From assembly GCA_945865375.1 (NCBI GenBank), contig CAMBEJ010000052.1:1-33334 (forward strand): DNA of 33,334 nt. Direction: 5' to 3'. Source of the DNA: Akkermansia muciniphila (GTDB taxonomy: Bacteria > Verrucomicrobiota > Verrucomicrobiia > Limisphaerales > F1-80-MAGS106). Below the pieces are notes generated by a model that made no database searches, was not told where the DNA came from, and saw nothing but the letters and a program-made list of their open reading frames with translations. Within the stretch, counting starts at the first letter, position 1. Every line of letters starts with the position of its first letter. Position numbers and translations under genes: made by a program. Shown piece after piece: positions 15,762-23,893 of the stretch.

Positions 15762-17153
15762 TCAATTGAGAGAGACGCCGCGCCGGATATAAGTGGGCAC
15801 ATCCAGATCCTCACCCCGGTGCAGGGTTGGTTCGCTCTTCTCAAAACGACCCCGGGACACGATCTCAAGTGGCAGTAAAGATTGTCGCAAGCGCCGCCCA
15901 TTCCGCATCGATTTGCCACCCATTTCTTCCTGCGCCTTCAGGATTTCTGTGCGCTTTTCCATCGAAAGCTCCGCCCCCCCTCCTGGAACCCCAAACGGAG
16001 TCGTGCAGCTCACCGACCGGTCGCTCGTGTCCCTGTTCACATCGAAGGACCCCTCACCCCCCGGTGTCGGCTCACGCCCCATCGCGCCCTCCGCAGCGCT
16101 GTCCAGGACGACCCCCAACCGCCCGCCTTTGGAGGCGATCAAGGTCACCGCGAGCCGGTCCTCAAAGTCGGGGTCGATGGAAGCTCCCACAAACACATGA
16201 GCATTTCCGCAATACTCCTGGATCGGACCCATGACACGATTGACCTCGGCGATGGACAACTTCGATCCTCCCACAAAACTAACCAGAACGGCATCTGCCT
16301 CGCGCAGAGCCTGGCCTCCATTGATAAAAGGGCTCGAAACCACTTGGCCCACGATATCGGCCGCCCGATTTTCTCCCCCGGCTTGCGCGGACGCCATGGA
16401 ACTTTCCGCGTGGCGGCCTTTAAGCACACTGCACAAGTCGTTAAAGTCAACGTGCATAATCCCGGGTTTTGTGAGCATGCGGAAGAGGCTTCGAACTCCC
16501 TCGGCCAGGATCTCATTGATGACACGGAACACCTCCAACACCGGTCCTTCCTCACCGGCCAGCCCCAACAACTTTTGGTTTGGCAAACAAATCACCGCAT
16601 CGGCAACGGCCTTCAACTGCTCCACCCCCCACGCTGCCTGTCGTTGCCTGCGCGTTCCTTCAAACGAGAATGGCGTGGTGACCACACACAAGACGAGAGC
16701 ACCCATTTCCTTGGCGACACGTGCCACAACTGGGGCCGCGCCCGTGCCGGTGCCTCCTCCCATCCCGCTCAGGATGATCACGATGTCGTTCCCCTGGCAA
16801 AGCTCCCTCAACCGGACCCCAGTCGATTCAGCCGCAGCGCGGCCAACCTCAGGATCCCCGCCCGTGCCCAGGCCTCGCGTGGTCGTCGATCCCAGTTGAA
16901 CTTCCGCCACCGAGGACGCCGAGCCCGGCATCCTCGGCGTCACCGCAGTATTGAGCGCTACCAACCCGACGCCCTCCAGTGCCTCCCTCGACAGGGAGGC
17001 CACGCAGTTCCCGCCGGCGCCTCCCACACCCATCACGACCATCTTCAACCGTTTCGGGACGGCCAATGCCCCTGCAGAGGAAGCCACCCCGCCGTCTTCA
17101 GCCGGTTCCTTTTTTGAGGAGGCAGGCACTGTTTTATTCTCTTCCATAACCAT
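15762..17153 (-). CDS. ftsZ: cell division GTPase FtsZ (divergent)
   Basis: FtsZ polymerises with GTP into the division ring. The 463-residue protein has the nucleotide-binding GVGGAGGN (42-49) and the tubulin signature GGGTGTGAAPVVARVAKE (132-149), TRGLGTGGDPEVGRAA, and FSFEGTRR. The synergy (T7) loop reads HVDFNDL, where NVDFADV is usual: both Asp residues are kept and Asn becomes His. The normally conserved NTDAQAL is NTAVTPRM. A long variable linker leads to the C-terminal peptide DVPTYIRRG, the usual FtsA-binding tail. An N-terminal extension of about 35 residues precedes the fold. It is separated from ftsA by 220 bp holding a repeat. A start at the second ATG (17147) is equally possible. 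Confidence 0.95.
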   Translation of the reverse strand: MVMEENKTVPASSKKEPAEDGGVASSAGALAVPKRLKMVVMGVGGAGGNCVASLSREALEGVGLVALNTAVTPRMPGSASSVAEVQLGSTTTRGLGTGGDPEVGRAAAESTGVRLRELCQGNDIVIILSGMGGGTGTGAAPVVARVAKEMGALVLCVVTTPFSFEGTRRQRQAAWGVEQLKAVADAVICLPNQKLLGLAGEEGPVLEVFRVINEILAEGVRSLFRMLTKPGIMHVDFNDLCSVLKGRHAESSMASAQAGGENRAADIVGQVVSSPFINGGQALREADAVLVSFVGGSKLSIAEVNRVMGPIQEYCGNAHVFVGASIDPDFEDRLAVTLIASKGGRLGVVLDSAAEGAMGREPTPGGEGSFDVNRDTSDRSVSCTTPFGVPGGGAELSMEKRTEILKAQEEMGGKSMRNGRRLRQSLLPLEIVSRGRFEKSEPTLHRGEDLDVPTYIRRGVSLN

Positions 17154-17273
17154 TGACTCGGTTTATTTCACCACCAGGATGCGGAGGCCCGTCCGGTTCA
17201 TTCCCCTCCCATCCACAGGTCGGCGGCAACGTGAGAAGTTCTGACACTGCCGACATTGACGCGGGCGCACGGA

Positions 17274-17329
17274 CCTCACCCGCCCAGCGGGCACCTTCTC
17301 CCGTCGGAAGGCAGAGGTCGAGGGAGAGG
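17274..17329. repeat. intergenic structured repeat between ftsA and ftsZ
   Basis: In the minus-strand transcript this stretch begins CCTCTCCCTCG and ends GGGCGGGTGAGG. It contains two local hairpins, CCTTC...GAAGG and GCCC-GCT-GGGC, enclosed by CCTC...GAGG pairing. It resembles the CTCTCCC/CTCACCC intergenic repeats seen in many GC-rich genomes and is related to 2843-2880. Located inside the dcw operon, it could affect message stability or processing between ftsA and ftsZ. Confidence 0.55.
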
Positions 17330-17373
17330 AAAAGTGGGTCTTAGAGTGATCGCACATGGGAAGGATGCACCCT

Positions 17374-18597
17374 TCAGGCGCGCCGGAACAGTTGGCTCAA
17401 GCTGGATTTCCAACTGCGGCGGCGCGTCTGGTTCAGCCGACTTTTTCGATGCTGAAACGCGCCGAACTTGACGAGGCCGATGGCGGTCGCGAACTCGGCC
17501 TTCTCGAGGGCGTCCGTGATACCGCCGACGGCGCCCGGTATGCCGATCGTCGCGCGGAGCTGAAAGACCCGTGACGCGAGGCGTTGGATCTCCGGGACGT
17601 TTGACCCGCCCCCGCACAAAACGACTCCTCCGCGCAAGTATTCCATCGCGTCGGAACGGTTCAAATCCTGATGAATCAGCTCGAACGTTTCTTCCAAGCG
17701 CATGACCATGATCCGGCACAGATGCTCAGAATTAATGACTTTCTCAGGCAACCCGTGGCCACTGGGAAGATTGAACGTCTGCCCCTTCAGAGAGTCCTCC
17801 ACAACCGCCGAACCGCGGCTAATCTTTAGCTGCTCAGCCCGCCCTAGCGGCACTTTCAGCCCGTAAGCCAGATCATTGGAAACGTGATCCCCGCCGATCG
17901 CGAGCACGCCACTATAACGCACGACTCCGTCCGCGTAGACCACATACTCCGTGGTTCCCGCTCCAAGATCGATCACCAAGGTTCCCAGCTCCTTTTGTTC
18001 GCTGCTCAAAACGGCGAGAGCAGAGGCCAATCCGGTGAAGACAACTTCCTCCACCTCAAGCTGAAGCCCTTTCACCACGCGCACTGCGTTTTGCAGTCGG
18101 TTGAAATTCCCATGCACCACATGCACCGCCGCGTCCAATCGGGCGCCCAGCATGCCAACAGGGTTTTGGATGCCTCCCTGCCCATCCACGCTGAAATGCT
18201 GTCGGATGACATGAATGACGTGGTTTTCCGAGGGAATATTGATCGTCTTGGCGTTCTTGAGAACATCCTTCACGTCCTCTTCTCCAATCTCTCTATCCGC
18301 TGAGACCACGGGATGCACGCCGCGATTGTTGAAGCCGTGAACATGAGCGCCGCTGACTCCCAGGAAGACGCTCCTCACCTCGGCGTCCGCCATCTTTTCG
18401 GCATCCACAATGGCATTCCGAATGTCCTCTGAGGTGAGGGTCGAGTCCACAATCTCGCCCTTGCGCACACCCCGCGAAGGAGACTGCCCGATCCCAATCA
18501 CGCCGAGCACGCCCGATTCGTTCAGTTCGGACACCACAGCACACACCTTGGAAGTGCCTACCTCCAAACCAACGACGATGGAATTTGAGTCAAACAT
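17374..18597 (-). CDS. ftsA: cell division protein FtsA
   Basis: FtsA is an actin-like ATPase that tethers FtsZ to the membrane. The 407-residue protein shows phosphate loop 1 (GLEVGTSKVCAVV, 10-22), the SHS2/1C region (VFLGVSGAHVHGFNNRG), phosphate loop 2 (VIDLGAGTTEYVVYADG), and the adenosine motif (GGVVLCGGGSNVPEI). The C-terminus RRSWKSSLSQLFRRA is an amphipathic, basic membrane-targeting helix, as expected. Its start codon overlaps the last 8 bp of ftsQ (ATGTTTGA), indicating coupled translation. Confidence 0.95.
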   Translation of the reverse strand: MFDSNSIVVGLEVGTSKVCAVVSELNESGVLGVIGIGQSPSRGVRKGEIVDSTLTSEDIRNAIVDAEKMADAEVRSVFLGVSGAHVHGFNNRGVHPVVSADREIGEEDVKDVLKNAKTINIPSENHVIHVIRQHFSVDGQGGIQNPVGMLGARLDAAVHVVHGNFNRLQNAVRVVKGLQLEVEEVVFTGLASALAVLSSEQKELGTLVIDLGAGTTEYVVYADGVVRYSGVLAIGGDHVSNDLAYGLKVPLGRAEQLKISRGSAVVEDSLKGQTFNLPSGHGLPEKVINSEHLCRIMVMRLEETFELIHQDLNRSDAMEYLRGGVVLCGGGSNVPEIQRLASRVFQLRATIGIPGAVGGITDALEKAEFATAIGLVKFGAFQHRKSRLNQTRRRSWKSSLSQLFRRA

Positions 18598-19561
18598 GTT
18601 TTTTCTTGTAGCGCGAAGGTTTCACAACCCGTTTCGGCGGGGCCGCCGCCGAAGCCGTGTCATGCCAGCGAACCGGCAGGTTATTCGTTACCGAGAGATC
18701 CAAATATGCGATCGATCGAGCCCCTCTCAGCGCGGCTTCATGAACCACGCGCCACCGAACGAGTTGGGTATCCAGTTCCTCAACTCCAAAAGTAATCTCA
18801 TGGCCTTGCGCTGTCGTCACCACGAGCACTCGGGGGAAAGAGACATCGATCAGAGCCAGATCCACCAGCCCGGCCATCGGGGACAAGCCAAAACGGCGGA
18901 TCAAACGCAAAGCCGCGAATGCCTGGCTGCTCTCCAATCGTCGTCCCGGTCTGAACTCATTGTCGCGGATCCCTTCAAGAACGGGCAGGCTCTCGAGATC
19001 AAGGCTATTCGGTTCGCTCGCCGCGACAAAGGCGGACCAAAGCATCACATGGCCCGATTCCGAAATGACGAAATTATCGGAGATCAGCCGGTGGTCTGGG
19101 CCATCCGAATGATACCAGCGAACCCGCGCGATCGGTTCCCGCTCCGCAACCGACATGCGCAGAGTGCTCGGGGGAACCCGCTCCATCGACACCGACTCGA
19201 TCAACGGGTTCAGCTCCAGATCGCGGCGCGCCTCCCGCAGATCAATTTTTAGAAGATTCTCTCCGACAACGATGCTGGACCATCGCCGGATCTGCTCGGC
19301 AGAAATCACTCCGTCAGTTTGAATCTCCACCCTGCGGATAGTGAAATCGTCGTTGGCAAAAGCCATATGGTCTACGACCCACTCCCCTCCGCGCCAAAAC
19401 AGCAGCAGTCCCGCTATAACCACGAAGGCAGAAACGAGAGTGGTGGCCACCGATTTGAACCGCTGGGCACGCACAAGGGAGGACCTCAGGCGAACTTCGA
19501 GAAGTTTGTCGCGGTCCGAACGCCGGATTCTATTTTTATTGAACGTGAAACGAGGCATCAA
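18590..19561 (-). CDS. ftsQ: cell division protein FtsQ/DivIB
   Basis: This is a 323-residue bitopic membrane protein: a basic cytoplasmic N-terminus of about 38 residues, one transmembrane segment (SVATTLVSAFVVIAGLLLFW), a POTRA domain (about 73-145, FTIRRVEIQTDGVISAEQI and SMERVPPSTLRMSVAEREPI) and a beta domain. FtsQ links early and late divisome proteins and binds FtsL/FtsB. It lies 30 bp after ddl and overlaps ftsA. No clear Shine-Dalgarno sequence is seen. A second ATG follows directly (19558). Confidence 0.9.
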   Translation of the reverse strand: MMPRFTFNKNRIRRSDRDKLLEVRLRSSLVRAQRFKSVATTLVSAFVVIAGLLLFWRGGEWVVDHMAFANDDFTIRRVEIQTDGVISAEQIRRWSSIVVGENLLKIDLREARRDLELNPLIESVSMERVPPSTLRMSVAEREPIARVRWYHSDGPDHRLISDNFVISESGHVMLWSAFVAASEPNSLDLESLPVLEGIRDNEFRPGRRLESSQAFAALRLIRRFGLSPMAGLVDLALIDVSFPRVLVVTTAQGHEITFGVEELDTQLVRWRVVHEAALRGARSIAYLDLSVTNNLPVRWHDTASAAAPPKRVVKPSRYKKKHV

Positions 19562-19591
19562 AAGTTGGGTGAAAGATCAAGTTCCAGGGTC

Positions 19592-20503
19592 TCACGTTCG
19601 CGAGACCCGCAAGCCAGGACGTTCCATCGCCATTGACAGCATGCGCTCGCAGAGCTCAGGAAACGCGATTCCAGCAGCCGCCGCAGCCTTGGGAAACAAG
19701 CTGGTTTGCGTCATGCCCGGCAGGGTGTTCACCTCGAGCACAACCGGCGCACCGATCTCGGTGACGATGATATCAACTCGTGCGTAGTCCCGTCCGCTGA
19801 CAGCGGCAAACGCTCTCAGCGCCGCGCGCTGGATTCCCCATGTCACGCCGTCGTCGAAGGGGGCCGGACAGAGGTAGTCGGTCTGTCCGAGGGTGTATTT
19901 CGTAGAGTAATCGTAGCATCCCTGCTTGGGTCTGATCTCCACCACGGGGAGGGCTGTCAGGCCCAAAATCGCCACCGTCACCTCGCGTCCGACAACCCTC
20001 TCTTCCATGAGCACTTCCCCGTCATACCGAAAAGCATCCCTCAACGATGCAGTCCACTGCTCCGCGCGGTCCACAAATTGGAGGCCCAGGCTGGACCCCT
20101 GCCTCACCGGCTTGAGCACCACCGGCAAGTCCCATCCAGATGGAAAGCGCGCGTTATCAGAACGAATCACCTCGTGTTTCGCGGTGCGCACCCCACCCTG
20201 CTCACAGCGCGTCTTGGTAAGAACCTTGTCAAACGCGATGGCGCTGGAGACCGCATCGCACCCTGTGTAGGCCACCCCGAGTTCTTCAAGCACTCGCTGC
20301 ACTGTTCCGTCCTCGCCATACGTGCCGTGCAACGCTAGAAAAACTCCGTCTGTCCCATCAGGCAAGCGCCATCCCGGATGCACAGGATCCAGCTCCATCA
20401 CAAAATGACCCCGGCTCCGGAGCGCTTCAGCGACGGCTCTTCCCGAACGCAGAGACACTTCCCGCTCGGACGAAGGCCCACCTAGCATCACCGTCACTCG
20501 CAT
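19592..20503 (-). CDS. ddl: D-alanine--D-alanine ligase
   Basis: This 303-residue ATP-grasp enzyme makes D-Ala-D-Ala for the muropeptide. The start MRVTVMLGGPSSEREVSLRS, HGTYGEDGT (59-67), the ATP-grasp LKPVRQGSSLG and the metal-binding end VLEVNTLPGMTQTSLFPKAA are all present. The tyrosine of HGTYGEDG and the Tyr-Asp-Tyr loop (KQGCYDYSTKY) suggest a normal D-Ala-D-Ala rather than D-Ala-D-Lac enzyme. The start overlaps the murB stop by 10 bp, and an AGGAGG lies 7 bp upstream, a strong ribosome site. Confidence 0.95.
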   Translation of the reverse strand: MRVTVMLGGPSSEREVSLRSGRAVAEALRSRGHFVMELDPVHPGWRLPDGTDGVFLALHGTYGEDGTVQRVLEELGVAYTGCDAVSSAIAFDKVLTKTRCEQGGVRTAKHEVIRSDNARFPSGWDLPVVLKPVRQGSSLGLQFVDRAEQWTASLRDAFRYDGEVLMEERVVGREVTVAILGLTALPVVEIRPKQGCYDYSTKYTLGQTDYLCPAPFDDGVTWGIQRAALRAFAAVSGRDYARVDIIVTEIGAPVVLEVNTLPGMTQTSLFPKAAAAAGIAFPELCERMLSMAMERPGLRVSRT

Positions 20504-21471
20504 GGAGATTCCTCCTCTCCAACGATCTGAACCTCCGTCTGCAAGTGGATCTGGCGCTCATTCAACGCCCTCTCGCGAACCAACTCGATCAAACTCAAGA
20601 CGTCGCGCGCCTTTGCGCTGCCGTCGTTGACAAAAAAGTTGCCGTGCATTTCGGAAATCTGCGCGCCCCCGACTCTTGTGCCCTTCAACCCCAACTCCTG
20701 GATCAATTTTCCAGCCGGGATCGAAGCAGGGTTCTTAAAAATGCAGCCCGCGCTGGGCGCGGCCGGCTGGGATTCCCACCGCTTCGAACTCAGAGCCCGC
20801 ATGCGCGCCTCGATTTCGGCCATCGGAGCAAGGCGCCCTCGAAACTCAGCCGAGAGAGCGATGTGGTCGTCGAAGAACCCGCAATGACGGTACCCGGGAT
20901 CGAGCGCGGATGCGGTGTGGACGGCGACAAGCCCCTCCCGATCCATCGCACGAACCGACTCTAAGCAGTCGAATGTCGCTGAGCCCATAGCGCCTGCATT
21001 CATTCGAAGCGACCCTCCCACGCTGCCGGGGATGCCTTCAAGAAACTCCAGCCCCGATATCCCTCCGCGCCTTGCCTCCACCGCGATGTGTTTGAGTCTT
21101 GCTCCGGCGCCGGCTGATAACATGGGTCCCATGCTTTTCACACCCACAAACTCCCCGCCCGCGAGGCAAATCACCACACCTCGGACTCCGCCATCGCGCA
21201 CCAGGAGGTTCGATCCGCGCCCCAGGAGCATCCAGTGAACGCCGGCTTCCCGGCAGAGCCTGAGAGCCTGGCATAAATCATGCACCGTGGCCGGTTCGAC
21301 GTACACATCCGCAGAACCGCCCACACGAAGCGTCGTGCGCTTCGCCAGAGGCTCGTGGCGGCGGATTGATGTCTCCTTTGAACAAGCCCCGTTCAACCCT
21401 CTAAAAAGTGTTTCGCACGCCTCCTCAGCGCACGGATTGTCCTCCGTCAGAAAACTAGAAATGGAGCTCAT
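20494..21471 (-). CDS. murB: UDP-N-acetylenolpyruvoylglucosamine reductase MurB
   Basis: MurB reduces UDP-GlcNAc-enolpyruvate to UDP-MurNAc with FAD and NADPH. The 325-residue protein has the FAD-binding MLLGRGSNLLVRDGG and LEFLEGIPGSVGGSLRMNAG, SAGCIFKNP, and the C-terminal LQTEVQIVG with the catalytic Glu. In the proton-donor motif, YRHCGF has Cys where YRxS is usual. The start at 21471 is chosen because its ATGA overlaps the murG stop by 4 bp and GGAGG lies 5 bp before it; the longer open frame to 21582 only reads into murG. murC, which usually lies between murG and murB, is absent. Confidence 0.94.
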   Translation of the reverse strand: MSSISSFLTEDNPCAEEACETLFRGLNGACSKETSIRRHEPLAKRTTLRVGGSADVYVEPATVHDLCQALRLCREAGVHWMLLGRGSNLLVRDGGVRGVVICLAGGEFVGVKSMGPMLSAGAGARLKHIAVEARRGGISGLEFLEGIPGSVGGSLRMNAGAMGSATFDCLESVRAMDREGLVAVHTASALDPGYRHCGFFDDHIALSAEFRGRLAPMAEIEARMRALSSKRWESQPAAPSAGCIFKNPASIPAGKLIQELGLKGTRVGGAQISEMHGNFFVNDGSAKARDVLSLIELVRERALNERQIHLQTEVQIVGEEESPCE

Positions 21472-22691
21472 TCGAACCTCCCTAGCCGGGGTTGAACCTC
21501 CTCCGCACTCAAGCCAAACGCAGCGCCGTCGGCCTCCCCCCGAATGGCGTTCTTGAAGACTGCGGACGCGGAGGCTCTCCAAGTGGGATCGCTCAGGTCC
21601 AGCAGCGCACGGGCCACCGCATCAGCCGCCCCGGCATAATGCCAGGGCCCAAGCGCTTTCCTCATTGGCTCGCGCATGGATCCAGACCCAATCAGGGCTT
21701 GCAAACGGTCGCCCAGAAGCTCGGGCGTTGCGTCGGCTTGATCCAGGAGGATCGCGGCGCCACTCCTCGAAAAAGCAAGCGCGTTCGCGCGTTGGTGATC
21801 GTCCGACGCGTGAGGATACGGAATCAGAATCGAAGGAACCCCCATCGCCGCCAACTCCGCGAGGGAAGAACCGCCGGCCCGGCTGAGCGCCACGTCCGCA
21901 GCCCCCAAAGCCCACTCCATCTCCGTCAAAAACGGCCGCGTCACCGCCTTCGCGCCGGCGGCCCGGTAGGCCTCGGCCACCACCGTCAGATCTTCCGTCC
22001 CTGAAAGGTGCAGATATTGCAGTTCAGGAAACCTCTTCACCAGGCTAGGGATCGCCTCCCGCATCAGGCGGTTCAGCGCGTGGGCGCCCTGGCTCCCACC
22101 CATCACCAACAAAACAGGCCTCCCAGGCAACAGGCCAAAGGAGATCCGGCATGAACCCGGATCCAAGGGTTCGAACTGCGGACGCACCGGCATCCCAACG
22201 ACCCGCGCCGTTTTGCCCCGGAGCAAGTCGGCGGCTCCAGGAAAGTAGACGAACACCTCATTCGCGAGAGGGACGAGCCACCGGGTCGCGCGTCCAGGAA
22301 TCGCGTTCGCCTCATGAAGAAACACCTTTCCGCCCATCCACCGTCCGGCCACCACCGGAGCAGCGCTTGTGAAGCTTCCCATCGCCAGAATCGCGAGGGG
22401 CTTCTCCGCTTTGAACCGTCGGCGCAAATCACAAAAGGAGGTGATGAAACCCGCCGCGCTCCGGACAAATCGCACCGGTGAACCCCGGCTCGGAGAAGCT
22501 TCCTCGAGGGTCCAGACTTCCATTCCCCTGACGGCGCTCACCGCCCTCTTATCCACCTCTTTGCGGGACACCACCAGGGCGACCCGGGCACCCGCTTCAA
22601 TCAACCGCTCGCCCACCGCGATTCCGGGGAACAAATGTCCGCCTGTCCCGCCGCACGCGATCACGTAAAAAGGAGGGCTGGATGACATCAT
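21468..22691 (-). CDS. murG: MurG, lipid II-forming N-acetylglucosaminyltransferase
   Basis: MurG transfers GlcNAc from UDP-GlcNAc to lipid I on the inner face of the membrane. The 407-residue GT28 protein has the glycine loop IACGGTGGHLFPG (11-23), LHEANAIPGRATRWL, the second glycine loop VMGGSQGAHALNRLM, and the donor-binding SRAGGSSLAELAAMGVPSIL followed by PHASDDHQRANA. Its length exceeds the usual 355-365 because of a C-terminal extension of about 40 residues. It overlaps the ftsW stop by 4 bp. Confidence 0.95.
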   Translation of the reverse strand: MMSSSPPFYVIACGGTGGHLFPGIAVGERLIEAGARVALVVSRKEVDKRAVSAVRGMEVWTLEEASPSRGSPVRFVRSAAGFITSFCDLRRRFKAEKPLAILAMGSFTSAAPVVAGRWMGGKVFLHEANAIPGRATRWLVPLANEVFVYFPGAADLLRGKTARVVGMPVRPQFEPLDPGSCRISFGLLPGRPVLLVMGGSQGAHALNRLMREAIPSLVKRFPELQYLHLSGTEDLTVVAEAYRAAGAKAVTRPFLTEMEWALGAADVALSRAGGSSLAELAAMGVPSILIPYPHASDDHQRANALAFSRSGAAILLDQADATPELLGDRLQALIGSGSMREPMRKALGPWHYAGAADAVARALLDLSDPTWRASASAVFKNAIRGEADGAAFGLSAEEVQPRLGRFE

Positions 22692-23893
22692 GTCACATCG
22701 CTCCTGTCTCGGGCGTCACTGAGGGCCCGGGGTCGGTCCTCGACGTCCGATGGCGCGCGCAAAGCCACGCTCAAGATGATGCCCACAGCCGTCAGCATCA
22801 TGGCCAGATTAGACCCCCCAAAACTGATGAAAGGCAAGGGCAGCCCCTTGTTTGGAAACGTGCCTGTCACCACACCCACGTTGATCAAGGCTTGAAGCCC
22901 AATGAGCAAGGTGAGGCCGCCAGAAATCAAAAATCCAAACCGGTCACGCGCCCTCCAAGCGATATAGGTCCCGCTGCAGACAAACACCGCGAACACCAGC
23001 ACGACACCCAATGTCGCCTGCAACCCCATCTCCTCGCCGATCACGGAGAAAATGAAGTCGGTATGATGCTCAGGCACCCACCCGAGTTTCTGCCGTCCAC
23101 TCTCCAGTCCCAAACCCCAAACCCCACCCGAACCGAGGGCGATGATCGACTGGTAAACCTGATACCCAGTGGTTGTTTTCGTCGACTCAAGATCCCACCA
23201 ACTCATCACGCGCTGCATTCGAACTGGGTCCTTGTAAACCGCCACCGCAAAGCAAGCGATTCCTAGCAGCACCGGCGGAGTGATGTGCCACCAGCGCGAT
23301 CCGGCCATGAGCAGCAGCGACCCGCTCACCGCCGCCAGCAGCGCGGTGGTCCCGTAGTCCGGCTCGAAGAACACCAAGCCCAACATCAGGCAGCTGGCAG
23401 CTCCGGGCACCACCGCCCCTGGCACCCACTCGTTCATGGTCTTGTGGTTCATATCCGCGTAATGAGCCAGACAAATCACCCACACCAATTTTGCCATGTC
23501 CGAGGGCTGAAAACTAAACCCCCACAAGTTCAACCACCGCCGTGCCCCTCCGGCCTTGACCCCAATATGAGGCACCAACACCAGCGTCAACAGGATCACG
23601 ACCAACCCAAACAAAGGCCACGACAACCGCTTCAAATGCCGGTAGTCCACGGCAATCGCCAGGAAGCACCCCATAAGCCCAAGGCTCATGGCGATCATCT
23701 GCTTTTGCACGAGGCCGGCACCCATGCTTGCGCTGTAGAGCATGACCACCCCAAGCCCCATCAGAGACGCGACCGATGCCACCATCAATGTAATGGCAAG
23801 TTTCAAATCAGTTGGTGGCCGGAGTGCCGGGGGCTGAAGCCGTTTCCTTTGAGACCGCTGCGGCCGCCGCTGGCATCTTGAGCGTTTGCCCAA
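22688..23893 (-). CDS. ftsW: FtsW, SEDS-family septal peptidoglycan polymerase
   Basis: This is a SEDS protein of up to 401 residues with about 10 membrane segments. Recognisable motifs include VVMLYSAS, GARRWL followed by FQPSDMAKL, FEPDYGTT, TGYQVYQSIIALGSGG, EHHTDFIFSVIGEEMG, and the C-terminal GLPLPFISFGGSNL. FtsW polymerises glycan strands with FtsI. The start is uncertain: the ATG at 23893 gives a basic tail that overlaps the end of the LysM gene by 86 bp, whereas a TTG at 23806 directly after the LysM stop would remove the overlap and still leave the first membrane segment. murD, usually between mraY and ftsW, is replaced by the LysM gene. Confidence 0.94.
   Translation of the reverse strand: MGKRSRCQRRPQRSQRKRLQPPALRPPTDLKLAITLMVASVASLMGLGVVMLYSASMGAGLVQKQMIAMSLGLMGCFLAIAVDYRHLKRLSWPLFGLVVILLTLVLVPHIGVKAGGARRWLNLWGFSFQPSDMAKLVWVICLAHYADMNHKTMNEWVPGAVVPGAASCLMLGLVFFEPDYGTTALLAAVSGSLLLMAGSRWWHITPPVLLGIACFAVAVYKDPVRMQRVMSWWDLESTKTTTGYQVYQSIIALGSGGVWGLGLESGRQKLGWVPEHHTDFIFSVIGEEMGLQATLGVVLVFAVFVCSGTYIAWRARDRFGFLISGGLTLLIGLQALINVGVVTGTFPNKGLPLPFISFGGSNLAMMLTAVGIILSVALRAPSDVEDRPRALSDARDRSDVT

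Noticed and set aside
15882-17117. 411-residue plus-strand frame opposite ftsZ
   Set aside because: It is antisense to ftsZ, has no recognisable domain and has shadow-like composition (His/Arg/Pro).
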